From NCBI GenBank assembly GCA_027563935.2, contig CM050447.1:78291461-78355460 (forward strand): 64,000 bases of DNA, read 5' to 3'. The DNA comes from Costus lasius. Its lineage: Eukaryota > Streptophyta > Magnoliopsida > Zingiberales > Costaceae. Below the pieces are notes generated by a model. The model was not told the DNA's origin and made no database searches. It was given only the letters and a program-made list of their open reading frames with translations. The position numbers and the translations under genes are program-made. Position 1 is the stretch's first letter, and the number at the start of each line of letters is the position of its first letter. This document shows positions 10,131 through 20,374 of the stretch, one piece after another.

Positions 10131-12017
10131 GATGACTCTAAATTTCATAGTATATTTCTTGCTAAATCCACAACATTTTTGGGTCATAATCATGCTCTGT
10201 TGCTTATTTTTATGCCTTATTTATCAAATACTTCGGAATCTACACCGTTCTTAGTTTTTGATCAATTTCAAGTATAAAGACATCATAATCACTAGTTTTT
10301 GAGCAATTTCAATGCATGAGCAAATTCTAATCATCAAGAGGAGTTTACACATCAAATTTCAAGACAAACTAAGTTTTCCATCAAAATTACGGTAGTGCCG
10401 TAATTATGTTTATGGCCGTAATTTAGGATTATGGCACTACCATAAAGAATTTCACGGCCGCAACCCATAGAGAATTTTTTGGACAATTACGGCACTACCG
10501 TAATAAATTTCATGGTGCCATAATTTTGGTCTAGATTCAAGCAGAGACTTTCGGAGATTTCAGACAAATTACGGCACTTTCGTAATTAATTTCATGGCAC
10601 CGTAATTTTGGGCAAAATTCATACAAAAACTTTCAGGGACAAACGAGAAGATTACAGCAGTATCGTAACGTTCATCACAGTACCGTAATTCCGGGCCATT
10701 TCCTTATAGAAACTCTTGAAGCCATTACGGCAGTGCCGTAATGATTATCACGGTACCATAATTTGCGCCCAATTTTTTGATTCTTCTGCCGAGAATTTAA
10801 AAAGATGGTTTCTCAAGATTTATGGCACCAATTGAAGATTCAAAAAAAGGGGAAGACTCAGCATTAGGAGGGGGCAAAAGGAACAATTTTCATTAAGGAT
10901 TCATGGAGAATTTCAGAGAATCGCCGCTGCACTAGGGTTCATCGCCGTTCATCGCACAGACTATCTCCGGCCACGATATTTGAAAGGAAGCTTCGCCTGA
11001 GGAAGGAGAACACACCATAGAAGTTTCAGAGTGAAAGGAGGCCGATCAAGGGAGAAATCAACGAAAACGTGGTTGTGTGCACTGTTCATCACGACTCTAC
11101 ACAAATTATGGGCTGTAATTTCGATTACAACCCTGTTTTGTAACTTTTACTCCTCCCTTTCGATTTCTAATCATTCTAAAACCATGTTTAGCTGCAATTC
11201 TTCTGTCATGCTAGCTTAAACCTTCTTTTGGGACATGGGGGGGGGGGGTGTAATCCCCTTGATATTTCAATGACTAGATGATTTTTCTTCCATCAAAATA
11301 TTTTTGCTATGGTAATTTTACTTAAGTGATCAATGTCTTTAATCTTTTCTAGTTTCATTCATTAACATGTGTTAGAGTTATGTGATATGGATTGAGAAGA
11401 TGATACACATAACTTGGAACCCTATAATTTATGATAGGAATTCATTGTAAGAGATTAGTCGTGTTCTTATCTTTAGATTTTAGAAGTTTAATTCTTGTTA
11501 ATGTTTTGATCTAGAAATTATTATTGTTTTTAGACATGAAAATATGCTAGAGATAGATATTAGATTGTTTGAAAATCTTAAGTAAAACCTGTAAAACTAA
11601 GGTACGAGAGTGTTTATTTTTGCTTGAGATCTTGACATTGAGATGGAATGCACGAGAGTGATTCTTAATCTCTCTGTTGAAGTTTACTTATATTAAACAT
11701 TGAATAGATCTTGCACGAGAGTAAGAATCGTTCTTTATAAATTGACTACGCGAGAGCGAGTTAAGTAAGCCATATCTTTACCATAACGAAAATAGATTGA
11801 TGAACATTTAATTATATCTAGTCATAAATATTAAGGTGGATGAACCCCTAGTCTCAGTCTTTCTCTCTTATTTTCCGTACACCGTTCGACCGTTTATTTT
11901 CAGCATTCTCGATTCGTTTAGCTAGTAAGAATTCAATTCGTCGGTACTTAACAACGAGGTCTCTGTGGTTCGATATCTTAAATATTACTTCGAGTATCCG
12001 TGCACTTGCGAACTACA
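10131..12017 (+). repeat. 5' LTR of A2
   Basis: A 1,887-bp LTR beginning TGATGACTCT and ending AACTACA, aligned over its whole length with 42101-44006. U3 contains the palindrome array; the later part contains four variants of GCACGAGAGTG (near 11603, 11651, 11713 and 11748). A G-run lies at 11238-11248, shorter in the 3' copy. Confidence 0.92.
10387..10742. repeat. Array of TTACGGCAGTGCCGTAA-type palindromes in A2 U3
   Basis: Palindromes at 10387-10403, 10429-10445, 10487-10503, 10569-10585 and 10725-10741, with half-site remnants (ATGGCCGTAAT, CACGGTACCATAAT) between them. The last has perfect 8-bp arms. The same array occurs in the 3' LTR (42358-42735) and in the A3 LTR fragment (62080-62400). 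Confidence 0.9.
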
Positions 12018-12026
12018 ATAAGTTTT

Positions 12027-12044
12027 TGGCGCCGTTGCCGGGGA
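12027..12044 (+). promoter_or_regulatory. Primer binding site of A2, tRNA-Asp type
   Basis: TGGCGCCGTTGCCGGGGA, 9 bp after the LTR end. As I recall, this 18-mer complements the 3' end of plant tRNA-Asp and is the usual primer site of Athila elements. It is unmutated. Confidence 0.9.
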
Positions 12045-12277
12045 CCTTGGTTTTGTTAATATTGATATAATTGATAGTATTGCTAGACTAAGCCTTTTGT
12101 TTTTGTTTTTTTTACTTTCTGAGATAGATTATGATTTTCTTATATTTTCTGCAAATTCTGAGCTTATCTGACCTTCTACTTGTTTATGCGCAGGAATCTT
12201 AGGTTAGGACCATTAATAAAACTCTTAGATTGCGTAGGAAATTGAGGTTTGCAGAGGTGAGAGAAGAAGAATCAATC

Positions 12278-13783
12278 ATGAGTGAAAGAAGGACGCTTAG
12301 AGATTATGCCGCCCCGGATACACAGGGAATTCGTTCTAGTATTACTAGGCCTGTAATCGATGCAAACAATTTTGAGATTAAACCAGCTTTCCTGTCAATG
12401 ATCCAACATAATCAATTTGGAGGATCTCCTCTAGAAGATCCCAATCAACACTTATCTCTTTTTCTTGAATTTTGTGATACCATAAAAATTAATGTGTATC
12501 TGATGATGCCCTTAAACTGAGATTGTTTCTTTTTTCCCTCGGGGACTGAGCAAAAGCCTGGCTACATTCTCATCCAACTGGAACATTCACTACTTGGGAG
12601 CAATTGTCAAAAGCTTTCCTGCTGAAATACTTTCCACCCAGTAAGATGATTCAGTTGAGAAACCAGATCATGGCCTTTGCATAGAGGGATGGCGAATCAC
12701 TTAGTGAAGCATGGGAGCGCTTCAATGAGTTACAACGGAAGTGCCCTCACCATGGATTAGAAGATTGGGTTTTAATTCAAACTTTCTATAATGGTTTGCT
12801 TTACAACACTCACTTAACTATTGATGCTGCTGCAGGAGGAGCACTGATGAAGAAGACCGTTGAGGATGCCTATGCGTTGATTGAAGAGATGGCGCTAAAT
12901 CATAACCAATGGGCTACTAAGAGAGGAGTGCTATATCGTCCTCCTCATGGTAAGAGAATGATGGTGATGGTTAGTGCTCTCTAGCAGAAAAGGTAGATTC
13001 TTTATGTAATCATTTTGATTCTTTTCAGATGCAAACTACTGCCGTTTCTTTTGTTACTTGTGATGTATGTGGGAACTATGGGCACTATGCTGAAGAGTGT
13101 AAGGTTATTGTTGATCAGGGTAGTGAGCAAGTAAATGCAGTAGGGGGGTACAATCAAGGTAGAAATAATGACCCTTACTCTAATACCTATAACCCTAGTT
13201 GGAGAAACCATCCTAACCTGTCTTGGAAAAGTAACAAGCATGCTAGTGGACAAAATGAAAATAGGGGGTATCAGCAGAGGCAACCAATTCAGAGTCAACC
13301 CCAAAAATCTAGTTTAGAGGACATGTTTGAAAAATTCATGGGTGCTCAGATGAAGCAAAATGAGGTAGTTTCAGAGAGTCTTAAGGAAATTAACTCTAGG
13401 TTAGATGGTGTTGTTGCTCACGATAAGATTTTAGAGACTCAGATAGCACAATAGGCTAGCACAGTTTATAGACCCCCAGGGAAATTACTTGCCAAACCTG
13501 AACCTAACCCTAGGGAACATTGTAATGTCATCACAACTAGGAGTGGAAAACAGTTAGAGGACCCCATGGGACCATTAGATGATGATGAGGAAGAGCCTAA
13601 TGTTAGACCTAGCAGTGAACCAGTTTTGGAATCACAACCTGCACATGTGCAGTTCCATCCTAACTCTCCACATTCTAAGGAGGATGAGCCTTCACAGAAT
13701 TGTGGTTTGCCTTGTGGAGTTGATATTCTTAGACCTAGTTCACCACCACCATATAGGCCACCTATTCCTTTTCCCAGAGGATT
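12278..13783 (+). pseudogene. Athila gag remnant of A2
   Basis: The start ATG at 12278 gives MSERRTLRDYAAPDTQG. The capsid part is recognisable through FLEFCDTIKIN, AKAWLHSHPTGTFTTWEQL, LRNQIMAFA, SEAWERFNELQRKCPHHG, TFYNGL and the AAAGGALMKKTVEDAYALI helix. A zinc knuckle CDVCGNYGHYAEEC (C-x2-C-x4-H-x4-C) lies at about 13059-13100, followed by the YSNTYNPSWRNHPN segment and, near 13530, TRSGKQLEDP. Disablements: a frameshift at about 12515, TGA near 12546, TAG at 12682-12684 (in a CAG position), a stop near 12982 before the knuckle, and TAG near 13452. The product would be the particle-forming protein. Confidence 0.88.
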
Positions 13784-14410
13784 GTGCAAGCTAAGTTAGA
13801 TAGGCAGTTTGGGAAGTTTTTAGATGTTTTGAAAAAGCTGTATATTAATATTCCATTTACTGATGCCTTATCTCAAATGCCTTCATTTGCAAAATTTTTA
13901 AAAGAGATTTTATCCAATAAAAGAAAAATAGAGGACTATGGTACTGTGGCACTAACTGAGGAATGCAGTGCTCTTATTCAAAACAAGTTGCCACCGAAAT
14001 TAATGGTTCCAGGTAGTTTCTTTATTCCTTGTTTAATTGGAAGTATTGCTTTCGACCGAGCCTTATGTGATTTGGCAGCTAGTGTAAGTCTAACGCCCTT
14101 ATCTGTGTGTAGGAAACTGGATATGGGAGCATCTATGCCAACTTCAATATCTTTGTAGTTCGCCAATCGCTCAGTGAAGTATCTAGTAGGTATTCTTGAG
14201 GATGTTCCTATCTAAGTTGGTAAGTATTTTGTACCTACTAATTTTGTGGTTCTTGAGATGGAAGAAGATGCGAAAATTCCTATTATTCTTGGTAGACCGT
14301 TCTTGGCCACTGCGGGGGCACTTATTGATGTAAAGAATGGTAAACTCACTCTGAATATTGGTGATAACAAAATTGAGTTTGATTTGAATGATTCATTGAA
14401 AAAACCTTCA
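13784..14410 (+). pseudogene. Athila aspartic protease remnant of A2
   Basis: The frame contains LPPKLMVPGSFFIPC and DRALCDLAASVSLTPLSV. Catalytic Asp is present in the DLAAS segment, where glycine is more usual in place of the first alanine. The second half has [19 protein letters not shown], the flap-distal ILGRPFL signature. A stop near 14156 and a frame change by 14246 separate the halves. The enzyme would process the Gag-Pol polyprotein. Confidence 0.85.
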
Positions 14411-15756
14411 TATACTAGTTCATGTTGTAGTGTTCATGCTGTTGATGATGTGGTTTATGATCTTGGTTTTTTGTTTGATAATCATTCTGCTTGTAATTCT
14501 GATTCTGATTTTGATAATGATTCTTGTGAAGAAATTGATGATTCTGATTTTGATGACGATTCTTGTAATGAAACTCATGATATTTTGGATTGCACTATAT
14601 TTGTTGATGAAAAAGAAAAAATTCCAAAAGTTGAAGTGAAAGCTTTACCTGATAACCTTCGCTATGAATTTCTTGGTCCTAACTCTACTTACCCTGTGAT
14701 TGTTGATGCTCAATTAGATGAAAGGGAGACTGATTTGCTCTTGAAGGAGTTGAGGGTTCATAGAAAGGTAATTGGGTATACAATTGATGACTTGAAAGGA
14801 ATTAATCCTTCTTTTTGTATGCACAAGATTCATATGGAGGATGAGCACAAGCCATATGTGGATTTCCAAAGAAGACTCAACCCATCTATAAAGGAAGTTG
14901 TAAAGAAGGAAGTATTGAAATTGCTTGATGCAGGTATTATCTACCCTATCTCTGATAGTAAGTGGGTAAGTCCTATACATTGTGTTCCTAAAAAGGGGGG
15001 TGTCACAGTTATGAAAAATAAAGATAATGAGTTGATCCCTGTTAGAACAGTTACTAGTTGGTGCATGTGTATTGATTATAGGAAATTAAATACTGCCACT
15101 AGGAAAGATCACTTCCCTTTACCTTTTATTGATTAGATGGTTGAGAGACTTGCTAAGCATTCTTATTTTTGTTTTCTTGATGAATATTCTGAATTTTTTC
15201 AAATTCCCATTCACCCTGATGATCAAGATAAGACCACCTTTACTTGCCCATATGGTACTTTTGCTTATAGGAGGATGCCTTTTGGACTGTGTAATGCACC
15301 TGCTACTTTTCAGAGGTGTATGATGGAAATATTTCTGAATTTATTGAAGATTTTATAGATGTTTTCATGGATGATTTTTCTGTATATGGTTTTTCCTTTG
15401 ATGATTATTTGGCTAATTTATCTCGAGTTTTGCAGAGGTGTGAAGAAACTAACCTTGTCCTTAATTGGGAGAAGTGTCATTTCATGGTTAGACAAGGGAT
15501 AGTTTTGGGTCACCTTATTTCAGAGAGGGATTGAAGTCGACAAGGCCAAAGTTGAAGTGATTGAGAAGCTAGCACCACCCACCACAGTTAAGGAGATTAG
15601 AAGCTTCTTGGGACATGCAGGATTTTACCAGTGTTTTATCAGGAATTTTTCTAAACTTGCTAAACCACTCACTGATTTACTGTGTAAAGATGCTAAATTC
15701 TGCTTTGATGAGAGTTTTTTCAAGAACTGAAGCAGGCCCTAATATCAGCACCTATC
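14411..15756 (+). pseudogene. Athila reverse transcriptase remnant of A2
   Basis: A linker rich in Asp/Ser (14480-14590, simple GATTCTGATTTTGAT repeats) precedes the domain. RT landmarks: [50 protein letters not shown], then TAG at 15134-15136, then FLDEYSEFFQIPIHPDDQ, CPYGTFAYRRMPFGLCNAPA and the active-site FMDD at about 15367. Frameshifts near 15340 and 15530 break the frame; the connection region (KVEVIEKLAPPTTVKEIRSF, GHAGFYQCFIRNFSKLAKPL) is readable in a third frame. Not functional. Confidence 0.9.
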
Positions 15757-16152
15757 ATGCAGCCACCTGATTGGGAATTGCCCTTTGAGCTTATGTGTGA
15801 TGCCAGTGATTTTTCTGTAGGAGCAGTTCTAGGACAAAGAAAGGAAAAAAAGCCTTATGTGATCTACTATGCTAGTAAAGCTCTGGATGAGACACAGAGG
15901 AATTACACCACAACTGAGAAGGAACTTTTAGCTATTGTTTTTGCATTTGATAAATTCAGATCTTATTTGATAAATTCAAAAGTTGTGGTGTATACTGATC
16001 CTGCAGCTGTTAAGTATTTGATGCAGAAGAAAGACAGTAAACCGCGCCTGCTTAGATGGATTTTGCTTCTACAAGAGTTTGACTTGGAGATCAAGGACAA
16101 GAAAGGAACTGAAAATTTTGTTGCAGATCATCTTTCGAGGATAATTGTATAA
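15757..16152 (+). pseudogene. Athila RNase H remnant of A2
   Basis: Good RNase H match: [15 protein letters not shown] (first catalytic Asp), [21 protein letters not shown] (catalytic Glu), [12 protein letters not shown] (Asp), and [18 protein letters not shown] (final Asp). It is open over 131 residues, but the upstream RT is broken. It belongs to the pol polyprotein rather than being a separate gene. Confidence 0.9.
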
Positions 16153-16200
16153 AATAATACAGGTGATATTATTAATGATTCCTTTCCTGAGGAACAACTT

Positions 16201-16958
16201 TTGAGGATTGATCAGATTAAGGCTCCTTGGTATGCAGACATAGTGAACTATCTTGTTGCTAATGTTTTTCCTGTTGATTTGAGTTATCAGGGCAAGAAAA
16301 GATTTTTAGCTGACGTCAAACACTATTTTTGGGATGAGCCTAATGTTTTTAGAAGATGTGCAGATGGCATATTTAGGACATGTATCCCCGAAGAAGAAAT
16401 CAAGGATATATTATTATAGTGTCATGGATCATCATGTGGAGGACATGCTAGTACTGAGAAGACTGTTTTTAAAGTGTTACAATCTGAATTTTATTGGCCC
16501 TCTTTATTTAATGATGGAAGAAATTTTATACTATCTTGTGATAGTTGTCAGACAATGGGGAACATCAACAAGAGGAATGAGGTGCCATTGTCCACAATAC
16601 TTGAAGTTGAAATATTTGATGTTTGGGGGATTGATTTTATGGGACCGTTTCCATCGTCTGGAGGTAACAAGTATATACTCATGGCAGTAGACTATGTTTC
16701 CAAGTGGGTGGAAGCCATTGCTTCTCCTACTAAAGATTCTAGGGTTGTGGTGAAATTGTTTAAAAGAATTATTTTTCCACGCTTTGGGATATCACAAGTA
16801 GTAATTAGTGATGGAGGCTCTCACTTTATGAACACAGATTTTCAGCTTTGTTTAGAAAATATGGAGTAAATCACAGGGTTGCAACACCTTACCATCCCCA
16901 AACAAGTGGACAAGTGGAAATATCAAATAGAGAGATTAAAGGGATATTGGAGAAAACA
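16201..16958 (+). pseudogene. Athila integrase remnant of A2, truncated
   Basis: The zinc domain is decayed and frameshifted near 16420-16480 ([21 protein letters not shown]). The core has Asp in [20 protein letters not shown], Asp in [12 protein letters not shown] and Glu in [14 protein letters not shown], so the DDE triad is readable across a frameshift near 16850. The gene stops abruptly at about 16958, a few bases before the antisense 25S rRNA fragment; the C-terminal third is missing or displaced. Confidence 0.9.
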
Positions 16959-16968
16959 CCCTGTGGTA

Positions 16969-17095
16969 ACTTTTCTGACACCTCTAGCTTCAAATTTCGA
17001 AGGTCTAAAGGATCGATAGGCCACGCTTTCACGGTTCGTATTCGTACTGGAAATCAGAATCAAATGAGCTTTTACCCTTTTGTTCCACACGAGAT
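16969..17095 (-). rRNA. 25S rRNA gene fragment, antisense, 127 bp (not functional)
   Basis: The reverse complement reads CTCGTGTGGAACAAAAGGG, then GAATACGAACCGTGAAAGCG, GGCCTATCGATCCTTTAGAC and GTGTCAGAAAAGTTACCACA, which is the highly conserved domain V stretch of plant 25S rRNA just upstream of the peptidyl-transferase ring. I notice only two differences from the plant sequence as I remember it, both G to A on the rRNA strand. Homology stops abruptly at both ends: Athila integrase on the left, unassigned DNA on the right. A short proline- and serine-containing reading frame over it is accidental. Confidence 0.9.
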
Positions 17096-17245
17096 CGGGA
17101 GAGAGAGTATAGCACCGAGTCATATTTCTCTTTTGAAGACTAATAAATAGCACAGGCAAATTTTGTGGCACCAACAGCAACAATGGACCATATAATGAAG
17201 AATTGCACTAATTTCGGTTGGGTGCACAAGGCACAGAGCCCGCCA
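17096..17245. other. Unassigned junction DNA
   Basis: About 150 bp between the rRNA fragment and the first readable codons of chromovirus G2. It matches nothing else I recognise in the window and looks like filler at a repaired break. Confidence 0.55.
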
Positions 17246-19691
17246 TGGAACTTGGAGGATGTGCATAGATTGCAGAGCCATTAATAAGATCACAGTCAAA
17301 TATAGATTTCTCATACCCCGACTTGAAGATCTCTTGGACATGATTGTTGGCTCAGCATGGTTTTCCAAGATTGATTTAAGGAGTGGCTACCACCAAGTGA
17401 GGATTAGGGAAGGGGATGAGTGGAAGACTGCTTTTAAAACCCAAGATGGGTTATATGAATGGATGGTTATGCCCTTTGGGCTAACCAATGCCCCTTCCAC
17501 ATTTATGAGATTAATGCATCAAGTTTTGAAACCATATATTGGCAAGTTCTTAGTGGTTTACTTTGATGACATATTGATCTTTAGTAGAACAAGTGATGAG
17601 CACCTTGAACATCTCAAATCCAATCTTGATCTTTTAAAAAAAGAACAATTGCTCTTGAACATTAAGAAGTGTGTATTCTTGACACAAGAAGTAGAGTTCC
17701 TTGGGTTCCATATCAACCATCAAGGGTTGAAGGCCGCCCCTTCCAAGGTGGCTGCTATTGTAGAATGGCCTTCCCCTACCACTATAACCGAGGCTAGAAG
17801 ATTCCATGGCTTGGCCACTTTTTATAGGCGCTTCATCCATAACTTTAGTACTCTTGTGGCGCCCATCACAAATTGCTTGCGCCAAGGAAAATTTGAGTGG
17901 ACCACCTTGGCTGAAAAGGCTTTTCAAGAATTGAAAAGGAGAATTACCACTACCCCCATCTTGAGATTGCCCGATTTTGGTAAACTATTTGTTGTGGATT
18001 GTGATGCTTCGGGGGTAGGGATAGGTGGGACTCTTAGCCAAGAAGGGCATCCCATTGCCTTTTTTAGTGAAAAATTGAATGAAACTAGGCAAAAGTATTC
18101 CACCTATAATAAAGAATTTTATGCGGTGGTCCAAACTTTGAAACATTGGAGGCACTATTTAATTCACAAAGAATTTATCCTTAATAGTGACCACCAAGCT
18201 TTGATATACCTTAATAGCCAAGTCAAATTGAATCCTAGGCATGCCAAATGGATAGAATTCTTACAACAATACACTTTTGTCTTGAAACACAAGGCCGGGG
18301 CTCAAAATAAAGTGGCTGACGCATTGAGCCGAAAAATTTTGGTATTGACCACATTGAGTGTTTCGATTGAAGGCTTTGAGAAGGTTAAAGATGACTATGG
18401 GGAGTGCCCAGATTTTAAAGCAATATACCAGGACACCCAAGAGCACTCAATACTTGCCACCACATATTCTATCCATGAGGGGTTCCTCTTCAAGAATGGT
18501 AAGTTGTGTATTCCCCGAACTTCTCTAAGAGACTTTTTGGTATGGGAATTACATGGAGGGGGAGCAGCCGGTCATCATGGGAGGGACAAAACCCAAGTTC
18601 TTGTGGAGGAGAGATTTTATTGGCCTACACTCTATAAGGATGTAGCAAAAATTGTGGGACATTGCCATGTTTGCCAAATGGCTAAAACACATAAGCAAAA
18701 CACGGGATCATACATGCCCCTACCTATACTTGAGGCCCCTTGGCAGGATTTGAGCATGGATTTCGTGCTTGGTCTACCCCGCACTAGTGCTCACCATGAC
18801 TCCATTTTTGTGGTGGTGGACCGGTTTTCAAAAATGACTCATTTCATTCCTTGCCGTAAGACTACGGATGCCTCTCATGTTGCGAGGCTATTTTTTAAAG
18901 AGGTGGTCCGTTTGCATGGCTTACCACACACAATAGTCTCTGACCGTGATCCTAAATTTGTGGGGCATTTTTGGATGACTCTTTGGAAACTTATGGGCAC
19001 AAAATTGAACTTCTCCACAGCTTACCATCCACAATCTGACGGGCAGACTGAAGTAATCAATAGATCCTTGGGTAGTATTCTACGTTGCCTTGTTGGGGAG
19101 CACCCGGGTACTTGGGATAAGTTGCTACCGACAGCCGAGTTTGCTTTTAATAGTGCTGTCAATAGAACCACAGGTGCGAGCCCTTTTCAAATCACCTTAG
19201 GATACCAACCCCGCAAGCCCATAGATCTTGCACCTTTGCCATCACCTTTTAGGGCCAACCACTCTACTCTTTCCTTTGCGCAACATATTGTCAAGATTCA
19301 TCAAGAAGTCAAGGATACTATTGCCAAACACAACCTTAAATACCAAGTGGCTACTAATGCTCATAAACATTGTGTTACTTTTAATGCCGGTGATCTTGTT
19401 ATTTTCAGGAATAGGAAAGAAAAGCAACAAGGGGCTAATCATAAGTTGCAACCAAGAGGAATGGGCCCCTTCCGCATCCTCAAGAAGATCAATGATAATG
19501 CATACATTTTGGATCTTCCACCAACCCTTGGGATCCACCCTACGGTGAATGTGGAGGATCTCACATTATACAAGGCACCCATCCCCATTTACGCACCAGC
19601 TTCAACACCAAAAAGCTTGCAAAGTTTTAGAGGCGCAACAAAGGTTCACAACCGATGCAGTGCAACACTACTACCTTATCAAGTGGGATGA
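17246..19691 (+). pseudogene. Chromovirus G2 pol, 5'-truncated: RT, RNase H, integrase
   Basis: An 810-codon frame without stops. It begins inside reverse transcriptase at WRMCIDCRAIN, so LTR, gag, protease and the RT N-terminus are missing. RT: FSKIDLRSGYHQVRI, MPFGLTNAPSTFM and active site YFDD (about 17565). RNase H: VDCDASGVGIGG, YNKEFYAVVQTLKHWRHYL, NSDHQAL, VADALSR. Integrase: zinc domain GHHGRDKT...HCHVCQMAK, catalytic Asp in SMDFVLGLP, Asp in VSDRDPKF, Glu in DGQTEVINRS. The C-terminal GPFRILKKINDNAYIL segment is intact. Related to G1 but much better preserved. It has no promoter or start here, hence is classed as a truncated pseudogene. Confidence 0.92.
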
Positions 19692-19875
19692 CCACACCGA
19701 GCATTGGGTTCCCGAGGAGGAAGCACACCAGCTCTTACCGGAAGAGATGAAGGACTTCAAGATTAATTCTCCGGAGGAGAATTCTCCGCCCCCCGGGAAA
19801 GCTGATGCAGGAGCATTACCAAGGAGATCCAAGAGGATCAAGAAGCCCCTGGCCAGGTATGGAATGAGCACTTGA
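19549..19875 (+). pseudogene. Chromodomain-like C-terminus of G2
   Basis: In a frame shifted from the main pol frame: HYYLIKWDDHTEHWVPEEEA matches the chromodomain pattern (Y-L-I-K-W ... W-x-P-E). In chromoviruses this domain guides integration to heterochromatin. The tail is basic, RRSKRIKKPLARYG. A frameshift between about 19600 and 19680 joins it to integrase. It confirms G2 as a chromovirus. Confidence 0.75.
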
Positions 19876-20374
19876 GACTCCAAGGAAAGCGTTTTGAGGG
19901 CTTGTCTACATCAGCCCATCCCTTTTGTGTTTATCAAGCTTATTACATTATGAACCCTTTTTTGTATCTTGAATACTTGTGTGTCAATGTTTTAGCTAGG
20001 ATGTAGCCTAGGTTTATTTTGGATAAATCTTATTTTCTTTTGTAGTGATGTAGTAGGTTGCAATAGCCTAGGGAATTCACACATGTATGCACTCTTACAT
20101 GGCACCAAGGTACCCCTTTATCAAGGCTCTCTCTCATGCCCCAACAACCTCATGTGGGGGTCAACAATGCAAGTCAACATCACGTCAAACATCAAGCAAG
20201 GTCCACATTCATGCAAGCTCACAACACCAGCCGAGATCACTTACCATCAACACTCATATCCGGCCAACTATCCAATTTCACATTACCAACCATATCCAAA
20301 GAGCAAGATCAAGCATCCCGTCAACACTAGTCAACATCCAATCAACATCCAGTCAACGCCAAGCATCCAGCTTC
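19876..20374 (+). other. G2 3' sequence, left piece (UTR/LTR start)
   Basis: Non-coding DNA after pol with several GTCAACATC-like repeats (20160-20350). Its last five bases GCTTC (20370-20374) are the left TSD of C1; it resumes at 38524. The G2 LTR boundaries could not be fixed. Confidence 0.6.

Noticed and set aside
16969..17095. Functional rRNA gene
   Set aside because: Only 127 bp of a roughly 3.4-kb gene is present, with no promoter or neighbouring rDNA.
16848..17150. 100-codon frame joining the integrase end to the rRNA fragment as a fusion gene
   Set aside because: The second half is antisense rRNA; the frame is accidental.
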